A program made the translations under genes and the position numbers. Of a stretch of 10,066 nt of DNA, positions 1-5,359 are shown in pieces. Below the pieces are notes generated by a model that searched no databases, was not told the origin of the DNA, and was given only the letters and a program-made list of their open reading frames with translations. The stretch comes from JBEKZQ01 sp049509675 (GTDB lineage Bacteria > Planctomycetota > Planctomycetia > Pirellulales > Thermoguttaceae). Each line of letters starts with the position of its first letter. Positions within the stretch are counted from its first letter, which is position 1. The stretch is from the NCBI GenBank assembly GCA_049509675.1, contig JBEKZQ010000385.1, positions 1 to 10,066 of the forward strand. Direction: 5' to 3'.

Positions 1-41
1 CAGACAAGCCTGTAACACTGCGCGGTACATGACAGACGGCC

Positions 42-623
42 TCAACGCATCAAGAAATAATCCAGCAGGGAAAACCTCACTACGATGACGGCTGCCAGGG
101 CGCTGGGGGCCAGGAACAGCGGCATTCGCAGTTGCGCCCGCTCCTCCTCGCTAAGGGGGTTCCAACTTCTCAGGCGGAGCGTCCACATCACCTGCCGGAA
201 CAGGCGCAACAGGAACCGCCCGGCGCCCACCCGCCATACCAACAAGATCAGGCCGGCACAACCGCCCAGCACGAAGGTCCACAGCAGGGCCTCGATCCCC
301 TGGCTCGGCCCGAGGAAGGCGCCGAGCATGGCCATCAGTTTCACGTCGCCGCCGCCGACGCCGAACAGGACCAGGCAGACCAGCATGACGAATCCGCACG
401 CCAGCAGGCCGACGGCGGACTGCGACAGCGGCGGTGCGCCGACAAGCCGCTGACACTGTTGCCGATCGAGGTTCATGGGACCTTCCATCAAGGACTGCCC
501 GGCCGCCAGCCCCAACGCCAACAACATGCCGGGATAAGTCGTCCAGTTGTATATCTTACGCCCGCGGACGTCGGTCACCACGGCGACCGACACCAAAATC
601 AGCAACAAGACGGTGGCCAGCAT
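42..623 (-). CDS. cpaA: Prepilin peptidase (A24 family, CpaA/TadV-like)
   Basis: This 193-residue membrane protein is an aspartic peptidase that would cut the short class III leader from Flp-type prepilins at the cytoplasmic face of the inner membrane. The two catalytic Asp positions of the A24 family are visible: D18 in VTDVRGRKIYN at the end of the first membrane helix, and D93 in the GxGD-type motif GGGDVKLMA. Several further hydrophobic segments follow (about 71-90, 110-130 and 170-185). It lacks the N-terminal methyltransferase domain of PilD, as is normal for the short CpaA/TadV class. The start is supported by GCGAGG on the minus strand, seven bases before the ATG. It follows the second pilin by 15 bases, so it is almost certainly in the same transcript. 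Its substrates are probably the two pilins just upstream. The symbol could equally be tadV. Confidence 0.9.
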   Translation of the reverse strand: MLATVLLLILVSVAVVTDVRGRKIYNWTTYPGMLLALGLAAGQSLMEGPMNLDRQQCQRLVGAPPLSQSAVGLLACGFVMLVCLVLFGVGGGDVKLMAMLGAFLGPSQGIEALLWTFVLGGCAGLILLVWRVGAGRFLLRLFRQVMWTLRLRSWNPLSEEERAQLRMPLFLAPSALAAVIVVRFSLLDYFLMR

Positions 624-638
624 AAGGCTGCCTCGCCG

Positions 639-845
639 CTAGCCCCCGGCCCCATTGGCGCCATCCGTGAGATCTTTCCAACCAGCGTCGAAGAGGTCGC
701 GGATCTTCGGCCAGGCGACCTTGATCAGGAAGATCAGGATCGGCAGGGCGATGGCGCCGATGATCAACACCGTCTCCAGGCTGACCGCGCCGTCTTCGCT
801 TTCGTGTACCTTCCGCAGAAGAGCCCTGAGCGATGTGCTCTTCAT
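639..845 (-). CDS. Flp/type IVb pilin-like small protein (second pilin)
   Basis: This is a 68-residue protein with a charged N-terminus, a class III-type cleavage site and one long hydrophobic helix, the architecture of an Flp/TadE-like pilin or pseudopilin. The predicted cut lies after G19 in EDGAVSLETVLII. The residue at +5 of the mature protein is E24, the conserved Glu of type IVb pilins. The usual Tyr at +6 is Thr here. The hydrophobic segment runs from about 25 to 42 and is followed by an amphipathic stretch (KIRDLFDAGWKDL) and a Gly-rich tail. A clear Shine-Dalgarno sequence, GGAGGA, sits eight bases before the ATG, the best ribosome binding site in the window. That would suit a protein made in larger amounts than its neighbours. 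It lies 24 bases after the first pilin and 15 bases before the peptidase gene. Whether it is the major or a minor pilin cannot be told from sequence alone. Confidence 0.75.
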   Translation of the reverse strand: MKSTSLRALLRKVHESEDGAVSLETVLIIGAIALPILIFLIKVAWPKIRDLFDAGWKDLTDGANGAGG

Positions 846-869
846 TGCACTGTTCCTCCGTTAGACCAA

Positions 870-1058
870 TTACATAAAAGGCCAGGTGATCAGCAAGCAG
901 ACCATTTCATAGACCGCCCGCATGATCCGCGGCCCGATCCTGAGGATGAACGCCGCCATGGGGAGGACAATTCCCAGGACCAACACGTAATCGAGCGACG
1001 CCGCCCCGGTGCGCGCACTCGCCTTGCGCCGGACGCGCCCTCTAGTTAAGCGTCGCAT
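870..1058 (-). CDS. Flp/type IVb pilin-like small protein (first pilin)
   Basis: This 62-residue protein has a very basic N-terminus (MRRLTRGRVRRKASART), then a Gly and a long hydrophobic helix, as in Flp prepilins. Cutting after G18 gives a mature protein starting AASLDYV, with Asp at +5 and Tyr at +6. That matches the Flp pattern G/xxxxEY with a conservative Glu-to-Asp change. The hydrophobic helix spans about 24-41, and a second hydrophobic stretch at the C-terminus (MVCLLITWPF) is unusual for a simple pilin. The start lies only three bases after the cpaF stop, so it is probably translated by coupling. A weak GGTGA lies upstream inside the cpaF end. It differs clearly from the second pilin, so the two are not a recent duplication. 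It could be a minor pilin or a TadE/F-like pseudopilin. Confidence 0.7.
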   Translation of the reverse strand: MRRLTRGRVRRKASARTGAASLDYVLVLGIVLPMAAFILRIGPRIMRAVYEMVCLLITWPFM

Positions 1059-1061
1059 ATT

Positions 1062-2192
1062 TCACCCGCCATTGCAATCATCCTTTGACCATAGAGCCGA
1101 GGTGAGATCAACCAAATTGTCAACCCCCTGTTCGTGGGGCTCGGAGGCGAACGTGGGCCGCGACCCGGTGGGCTGCAGCGTGGCGATGAGCCGTCCGTCG
1201 GGCGTCCGCCCTTCCAAGCGGGAGACAAAAAGGTCGATGCCGCGGTATTGATTGTTATCGTCCAGGCCGGCCGCCTCGGTGATTCGCGTGATTTTCCGCG
1301 AGCCGTCCTCGCTGAAGCGGGAAAGCTGTACCACCAGGTTGATCGCCGAGCTGACCTGGGCCCGGGCCACGTAAACCGGGATCTCGATGTCGGACATCAG
1401 CGACAACGTTTCCAGGCGGATCAAGGCGTCGCGGGCGGTATTGGCGTGGATCGTGGATAGCGAGCCGGCGTGGCCGCTGATCATCGACTGGATCAGGTCC
1501 AATGCCTCGCCGGAGCGCACCTCGCCCACGATAATGCGGTCGGGCCGCATCCGCAGCGAATTGACGAACAACTGCCGTACGCTCAAGCCGCCGTGGCCCG
1601 CGCGGTCGGCATGTTGGGCCTCCAGGTACAGGCAGTGTTTCTGGATCAGCCGCAACTCCGAGGTGTCTTCAATGACGATGATCCGCTCCTGCTCGGGAAT
1701 CGCCCGGGAAATAGCCCCCAACAGGACCGTCTTGCCCGTGCCCGTCCCCCCGGAAATCAGCATGTTCTTCCGTAACCGGACGCAGATCTCCAGGAATTCC
1801 CGGGCCTGTGCGGAGAGGCTGCCAAAGGCGATCAGGTCGTCCAGGGTGAGGACTTCGCGGGAGAACTTGCGGATCGTCATATAGATGCCGGTCCGTGCGC
1901 TGGGCGGAATGATGGCGTGGACGCGCGAGCCGTTTGGCAGGCGGGCGTCCAGCACCGGATGCTCTTCGGAGATCTCCCGGCCGACCCATTGGGCCACATT
2001 GTGGATCGCCGACAGCAGGGCGTCGTCGCTGCTGAAGCGAGCGGAGGTATGCTCCAGCTTCCCGCGCCGCTCGACGTAAATGTCGTCGAATCCGTTCACC
2101 ATGATCTCGGTGACCGCGTCGTCGTCCAGCAGCGGCCGGATCGGCTCGAGGAAGAACTGAACGCTGGCTTCGAAGACCACTTGGCGCGTCAT
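1062..2192 (-). CDS. cpaF: Tad/type IV secretion-like ATPase CpaF (TadA)
   Basis: This hexameric secretion ATPase powers assembly of the Flp pilus from the cytoplasmic side of the inner membrane. With the start chosen here it has 376 residues. The N-terminal domain includes EIMVNGFDDIYVERRGK, typical of CpaF. The Walker A motif GGTGTGKT is at about 148-155, the Asp box IEDTSELRL at 175-183, Walker B DRIIVGEVR at 218-226, and the His box GSLSTIHANT from 243 with H249. All catalytic motifs are intact. The frame stays open upstream to an ATG at 2411, but that 73-codon extension looks unlike CpaF. A good promoter at 2245-2273 would also start the RNA inside the extension, so I prefer MTRQVVFEASVQFFLEP as the N-terminus. 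It is the first gene of the visible operon and ends three bases before the first pilin. Confidence 0.9.
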   Translation of the reverse strand: MTRQVVFEASVQFFLEPIRPLLDDDAVTEIMVNGFDDIYVERRGKLEHTSARFSSDDALLSAIHNVAQWVGREISEEHPVLDARLPNGSRVHAIIPPSARTGIYMTIRKFSREVLTLDDLIAFGSLSAQAREFLEICVRLRKNMLISGGTGTGKTVLLGAISRAIPEQERIIVIEDTSELRLIQKHCLYLEAQHADRAGHGGLSVRQLFVNSLRMRPDRIIVGEVRSGEALDLIQSMISGHAGSLSTIHANTARDALIRLETLSLMSDIEIPVYVARAQVSSAINLVVQLSRFSEDGSRKITRITEAAGLDDNNQYRGIDLFVSRLEGRTPDGRLIATLQPTGSRPTFASEPHEQGVDNLVDLTSALWSKDDCNGG

Positions 2193-2244
2193 CGAGTTGA
2201 CTGCCGAGAAAAAATAAGAATAGGGGGCCTCGACTACAAGCTGT

Positions 2245-2273
2245 ATCATCCCCCGAAAGCGGTGAAATGTCAA
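2245..2273 (-). promoter_or_regulatory. Putative sigma70-type promoter of the pilus operon
   Basis: On the minus strand there is a perfect -35 box TTGACA (2268-2273), a 17-base spacer and a -10-like GATGAT (2245-2250, four of six matches). Transcription would begin near 2238, about 46 bases before the cpaF ATG at 2192. This agrees with that start and argues against the longer open frame. It is a motif match only. Confidence 0.45.
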
Positions 2274-2422
2274 GGGGGGCGCCGGCGGAGTATAGTACAG
2301 TTTGGCCGGAAAATTCTCGGAGTAAAGGAAAAAGAGATAAACCCCACGGTTGGGGAACGGGCTTTCCTGGAAAATGGCCCGGTCATTGACATTGCTTGGT
2401 TCTGTTGCCATGCTAGAATTCT

Positions 2423-2887
2423 ATGGTTCCAGAAAAACCGCTTATCATCGGCGCGCCATACCCTCTGGCGGTGGTAATCTGTGATCTCGTATGGCGAGAT
2501 CCAGGCACGGGAAAGTCCACACTTCTTGGATGCTTTTCGGCCGTCATGGGGCCGAACTTTCCCCTGTCTGTGTTCTCCCTTGGTTTGTACATCGCGCTTA
2601 CGGACGGGCGCGGAAAAGTACCGATACGAGTGCGGATCATCGACGCCGACGAGAATCGAGAACCTATTGTTGAGAGCGAAGTGGAGGTCGAATTCGCCGA
2701 CCCGCGAATGATTGCCGAAATCTGCCTGAACATGCAGGGATTGACGTTCCCTGAGCCTGGAGAATATCGGTGCCAGGTGTTTGCTGGCAACGAGTTTCTG
2801 ATGGAGCGAAGGATGTTGGCAGTTCAGGTCAGCGGCAAACCAGATTCGGGAAGCAAAAACCAAGGTGGAGAGGGATCAGACCAATGA
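2423..2887 (+). CDS. DUF6941-like hypothetical protein
   Basis: This 154-residue protein has no signal peptide or membrane helix. It looks rich in beta strands (for example VPIRVRIIDAD, ESEVEVEFADP, GEYRCQVFAG). The order of conserved-looking blocks is an N-terminal VICD..WRD, then GKxxLLGCFSAV, LYIALTDGRGK, and an EPGEYR...L.ERR end. I recall this pattern from the uncharacterised DUF6941 family, common in planctomycetes; this is recognition by memory, not a search. The function is unknown. GTGKSTLLG resembles a P-loop but there is no matching Walker B and the protein is too small for an NTPase. The C-terminal tail (SGKPDSGSKNQGGEGSDQ) is probably disordered. There is no Shine-Dalgarno. The gene is divergent from the pilus operon and by eye less GC-rich than the operon after it. 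An alternative is a C2-like or Ig-like adaptor domain. Confidence 0.75.
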   Translation: MVPEKPLIIGAPYPLAVVICDLVWRDPGTGKSTLLGCFSAVMGPNFPLSVFSLGLYIALTDGRGKVPIRVRIIDADENREPIVESEVEVEFADPRMIAEICLNMQGLTFPEPGEYRCQVFAGNEFLMERRMLAVQVSGKPDSGSKNQGGEGSDQ

Positions 2888-3072
2888 ACGACAACACCCA
2901 AGCCAGTCGTACCATTCCTGGGAAAACGATCTTCATCAGGATCGCCCAGCCTGTGGTTGCTGAAAAGTCGTCCGTTGCGACAGCGACCATTTTGGCATCC
3001 TTCCAGACCGTCAAGCACATACTATCCGACAAGCCATTGCGGCGACCGGCTAGGATGCGACCGCTGGGTTAG
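2884..3072 (+). CDS. Small hypothetical ORF, possibly truncated
   Basis: This 62-codon ORF begins with MNDNTQASRT and overlaps the stop of the preceding gene in an ATGA arrangement, which suggests translational coupling. I recognise no motif. The first 45 or so residues have a balanced composition (RIAQPVVAEKSSVATATILASFQ), whereas the last dozen (PLRRPARMRPLG) are basic and look non-native. The ORF stops eight bases before the transposase remnant on the opposite strand. It may be the front of a longer gene cut off when the insertion sequence arrived, or it may not be a gene at all. The overlapping start is the only positive evidence. Confidence 0.3.
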   Translation: MNDNTQASRTIPGKTIFIRIAQPVVAEKSSVATATILASFQTVKHILSDKPLRRPARMRPLG

Positions 3073-3079
3073 ACGTGAA

Positions 3080-3348
3080 TTAGGCCGCCATCGCGGCGTC
3101 GAAAAGCTGCTCGAAGGTCATCAGACTTTCCGACACTCCAGCGGCCATCGCCGCCGGCTGCCGGGTACGGTCCTCTTCCGCGTCCGCCGCACGAAATTGT
3201 AGAAGCAAAAGAACATGGCGCAGGCGGCTTCCAAGTTTTCCAGCTTCTTGCTGAAGCCCGGCGAAATTCGGGGAAAGCGCTTCATCAGCGTGCGGATCGT
3301 CAGGTTGTGCCGCTCTCCGAGAGAGATTTCATCAAGAAACTTTTCCAT
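3080..3348 (-). pseudogene. C-terminal remnant of an IS1-like transposase, frameshifted
   Basis: On the minus strand the segment from about 3315 downward reads ERHNLTIRTLMKRF, then GFSKKLENLEAACAMFF and YNF. This is the familiar C-terminal block of IS1-family DDE transposases (ERHNLTIR...GFSKK.EN...A......YN), where the Glu belongs to the catalytic triad. The reading frame then breaks near 3170-3180. The expected ending, PAAMAAGVSESLMTFEQLFDAA, is found in another frame and ends with a TAA at 3080-3082, which fits loss of one base. The region upstream of 3318 does not look like transposase, so the N-terminal two thirds are missing. It is a dead fragment and marks a past insertion beside the DUF6941-like gene. 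The open frame on its own would be 75 codons (3121-3348). Confidence 0.75.
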
Positions 3349-3376
3349 GTCGGTTCTTGCGGCGATGAAGCGTCGG

Positions 3377-3549
3377 AACCAGGATCATTCATGTAGGGTC
3401 GAGGTCGCGCAAGCCTATGGTGGGTCTCGCAAACCGGCCAACCGTTGTGCGGCGCTGTGTCACAAAACGGCAAGTTGATAAGCGACCGACGACCCACCAG
3501 AACCACGGTTTGCTCGACGCCACCCTACAGTTCATGAATAATCCGGGCT
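3377..3549. repeat. Long imperfect palindrome, MITE-like or structured element
   Basis: The two halves of this 173-bp stretch are near reverse complements of each other. From the outside inwards the pairing blocks are GGATCATTCATG (3382-3393) with CATGAATAATCC (3533-3544), TAGGGT (3394-3399) with ACCCTA (3522-3527), and GCAAGCC (3409-3415) with GGTTTGC (3507-3513). Next come GGTGGGTC (3419-3426) with GACCCACC (3491-3498), TCGC (3427-3430) with GCGA (3482-3485), and CCGTTGTG (3442-3449) with CAC/AACGG (3461-3470). The loop is about 11 bases. No ORF of substance lies inside. The size and terminal repeats suit a miniature inverted-repeat element; a folded RNA is also possible. It occupies most of the gene-free stretch between 3349 and 3740. 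Confidence 0.6.
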
Positions 3550-3653
3550 AGTGTCTCGCATCGCAACTTTGCAGTTCTCCTGGACGTCGTCGGCGTACTT
3601 TCGCGGGCAAGCCTGGCACCCGCTCCACCCCCCGCGTTCCCCCAAGCGGCCTA
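3550..3653. other. Intergenic sequence with no recognisable content
   Basis: Between the palindrome and the promoter region of the VWA operon I see no ORF with coding character, no RNA gene and no strong terminator. A C-rich run (CCACCCCCCGCGTTCCCCC) near 3627-3645 is the only compositional oddity. Confidence 0.4.
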
Positions 3654-3699
3654 TTGCGTCTTCGAGCGGTTATTAATTACAATGCCCGATAGTGGGCAT
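3654..3699 (+). promoter_or_regulatory. Putative promoter and adjoining hairpin before the VWA operon
   Basis: A good -10 box TACAAT (3678-3683) lies in a short AT-rich patch. A weak -35, TTGCGT (3654-3659), stands 18 bases upstream. Overlapping the -10 and covering the expected RNA start is a perfect 6-bp inverted repeat with a 6-base loop: ATGCCC (3682-3687), GATAGT, GGGCAT (3694-3699). An inverted repeat there could be an operator or a 5' hairpin in the RNA. The leader before the ATG at 3741 would be about 50 bases. Confidence 0.35.
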
Positions 3700-3740
3700 G
3701 GGCCCTTCAGACGGGGCGCGCAATCCGGGGAAACCAGCCG

Positions 3741-4580
3741 ATGGCCTATACCGCAGAGATCAGCCGGACCAATCCCACCTGCTTCTTGTTCCTCGTGGAC
3801 CAGTCGGGGTCGATGAACGAGCCGTTCGGTTCCGAAGCGGGCAGAACCAAGGCGGAAGGGGTTGCCGACGCCATCAATCGCCTCCTCGACGCATTGGTGC
3901 GCCGCTGTACGAAAGGCGTGGATGTCCTCGACCGCTACTACCTCAACGTGATCGGCTACGGGGCACGGATCGTCTTCGGCTTTTACGGCAACCTGGCGGG
4001 CGGGGTCTTGCGGTCGGTGAGCGAGATCGCCAACAACCCCTTGCGGATCGAGGACCGCCGCAAGTTCGCCTACGACAATACCGGCAGGGTGGTCGAGCAG
4101 GTGTCGCGGTTCCCGGTCTGGTTCGACCCCTGCGCCGCCGGTCAAACGCCGATGTGCGGGGCGTTCGGCGTGGCGCAGCAGATGGTCGCCGATTTCGTGA
4201 AACGTTATCCGCACTGCTTCCCGCCCGTGGTGATCAACATCACCGACGGAGCGGCCACCGACGGCGACCCGGAGGCGGCAGCCGCCCTGCTGCGGAGCGC
4301 CGCCACGAGCGACGGCAACGTGTTGTTGTTCAACCTCCACATCTCGTCGCGCGGGGAGGGGCTGGTGCTGTTTCCCAACAGCGAGGCCGGCTTGCCCGGG
4401 GCCAACGCGCCCCGATTGTTTCGCATGTCCAGCCCGCTGCCGGCGGCGATGCTCCGCCAGGCGCAAGTCCTCGAAGTGCCCGTGCCCGAGGGCGCGCGCG
4501 GCTTCGCCTTCAACGCCGACCTCGTCTCCCTTGTCACGTTCCTGGAGATCGGCACGCGGGCCGGTCCGCGGCCGACCTGA
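3741..4580 (+). CDS. VWA-domain protein, TerY-like
   Basis: This 279-residue soluble protein is essentially one von Willebrand factor A domain. The metal-ion-dependent adhesion site is intact: DQSGS at D20, S22 and S24, the third-loop Thr at T136 (GQTPMCGAF), and the Asp of NITDG at D169. There is no signal peptide or membrane helix, so it should act in the cytoplasm as a metal-dependent protein-binding scaffold. TerY proteins of tellurium/stress-response loci have this form, and VWA proteins of this kind occur next to a PP2C phosphatase and a kinase in the so-called TerY-P triad. That is exactly the order seen here, with the phosphatase starting 13 bases downstream. Several Cys residues (C14, C56, C131, C139, C159) are more than expected for the fold, but no metal-binding pattern is clear. 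There is only a weak GGGGA upstream of the start. The VWA assignment is firm; the TerY label rests mainly on context. Confidence 0.85.
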   Translation: MAYTAEISRTNPTCFLFLVDQSGSMNEPFGSEAGRTKAEGVADAINRLLDALVRRCTKGVDVLDRYYLNVIGYGARIVFGFYGNLAGGVLRSVSEIANNPLRIEDRRKFAYDNTGRVVEQVSRFPVWFDPCAAGQTPMCGAFGVAQQMVADFVKRYPHCFPPVVINITDGAATDGDPEAAAALLRSAATSDGNVLLFNLHISSRGEGLVLFPNSEAGLPGANAPRLFRMSSPLPAAMLRQAQVLEVPVPEGARGFAFNADLVSLVTFLEIGTRAGPRPT

Positions 4581-4593
4581 GCGGGTGGGCGCC

Positions 4594-5358
4594 ATGGCAG
4601 CAAAGTCCCATGCCTATTGTGTTCCGCGTCGCGGCAGCAGCCGCGCGGAATATGAGGATGCCGTCGCGGTGGATGAGGCGGCCGGACGCTACGCCTTGGC
4701 CGACGGCGCCACGGAAAGCTCGTTCGCGCAGTCCTGGGCGCAGTTGCTGGTCGAGGGTTTTGTGGCCTGCGGGCGCGACGCCGGCGAGCGCTGGCCGGCG
4801 CCGCTGGGGCAATTGCAACGGCGCTGGCGCGAGGCGGTTCCCAGCGGCCCCGTGCCCTGGTTTGCCGAGGCCAAGTTGGCCGAGGGCGCCTTCGCCGCCT
4901 TCCTGGGCGTGATCCTTGCCGGCGGAACTGCCGCCGAGCCCCACCGCTGGCAGGCGGCCGCCGTGGGCGACGTCTGCCTGTTTCACGTCCGCGACGGCCG
5001 CTTGCTCAGCGCCTTCCCCATCCAGCGTGCGGCCGACTTCCATAGCGCGCCGCGGCTCCTCGGCTCGCGCGACGGCGAGCAGTATTGGCAGCAGCAGGCC
5101 CTCTACCGCCAGGGCCGGGCGTTGACGGGCGATCGGCTGTGGATGATGACCGATGCCCTGGCCCACTGGTTCTTGGCGGAACACGAGGCAGGGCAAACGC
5201 CGGCCGTCGAGATCTGCGCAGCACTGGGAGACCGGGCCGGGGAAAACGGCGGCGAGGAGTCGTTCGCCGCCTGGATCGAGCAGCTTCGCAACGCGCACCG
5301 CATCGCCAACGACGACGTGACCTGGTTGGCGCTGGAAGTGCTCGGGAAAGACGATTGA
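4594..5358 (+). CDS. PP2C-like Ser/Thr protein phosphatase
   Basis: This 254-residue protein is a compact PPM/PP2C-type metal-dependent phosphatase, expected to remove phosphate from Ser or Thr in the cytoplasm. All four metal-ligand Asp positions of the family can be matched: D22 (YEDAVAVD), D37 (LADGATES), D187 (MMTDALAHW) and D241 (ANDDVTWLAL). The central strand pair AAVGDVCLFHVRDGRL is also typical. Having all the ligands suggests an active enzyme rather than a degenerate one. The frame is open from 4531, but that would overlap the end of the VWA gene by 50 bases. The ATG at 4594 gives MAAKSHAYCVPRRG and a 13-base gap, which I prefer. The stop is one base before the kinase start, so phosphatase and kinase are almost surely translated together. 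The likely substrate is the partner kinase or that kinase's targets. Confidence 0.85.
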   Translation: MAAKSHAYCVPRRGSSRAEYEDAVAVDEAAGRYALADGATESSFAQSWAQLLVEGFVACGRDAGERWPAPLGQLQRRWREAVPSGPVPWFAEAKLAEGAFAAFLGVILAGGTAAEPHRWQAAAVGDVCLFHVRDGRLLSAFPIQRAADFHSAPRLLGSRDGEQYWQQQALYRQGRALTGDRLWMMTDALAHWFLAEHEAGQTPAVEICAALGDRAGENGGEESFAAWIEQLRNAHRIANDDVTWLALEVLGKDD

Positions 5359-5359
5359 C

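Noticed and set aside
132..1049. A 305-codon open frame on the plus strand across the pilin and peptidase genes
   Set aside because: It lies antisense to three well-supported genes, is very rich in Gln, His, Pro and Arg, and has no recognisable domain. It is a GC-rich shadow frame.
2193..2411. The 73-codon N-terminal extension of cpaF
   Set aside because: Its sequence does not look like CpaF, a good promoter lies inside it, and the ATG at 2192 begins the recognisable domain.
2411..2419. An extended -10 (TGCTAGAAT) before the DUF6941-like gene
   Set aside because: It ends only three bases before the ATG, so transcription would begin inside or after the start codon. Only a later start codon, for which I see no support, would rescue it.
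2510..2536. A P-loop-like GTGKSTLLG in the DUF6941-like protein
   Set aside because: The protein has only 154 residues, no Walker B or switch motif, and looks all-beta after this point. The match is most likely a coincidence within a conserved D..TGK...G block.
3651..4595. A 314-codon minus-strand frame opposite the VWA gene, and similar long antisense frames at 4534-5505 and 8563-9585
   Set aside because: All are rich in Arg, His and Gly and exactly oppose genes with intact catalytic motifs, as expected for shadows in GC-rich DNA.
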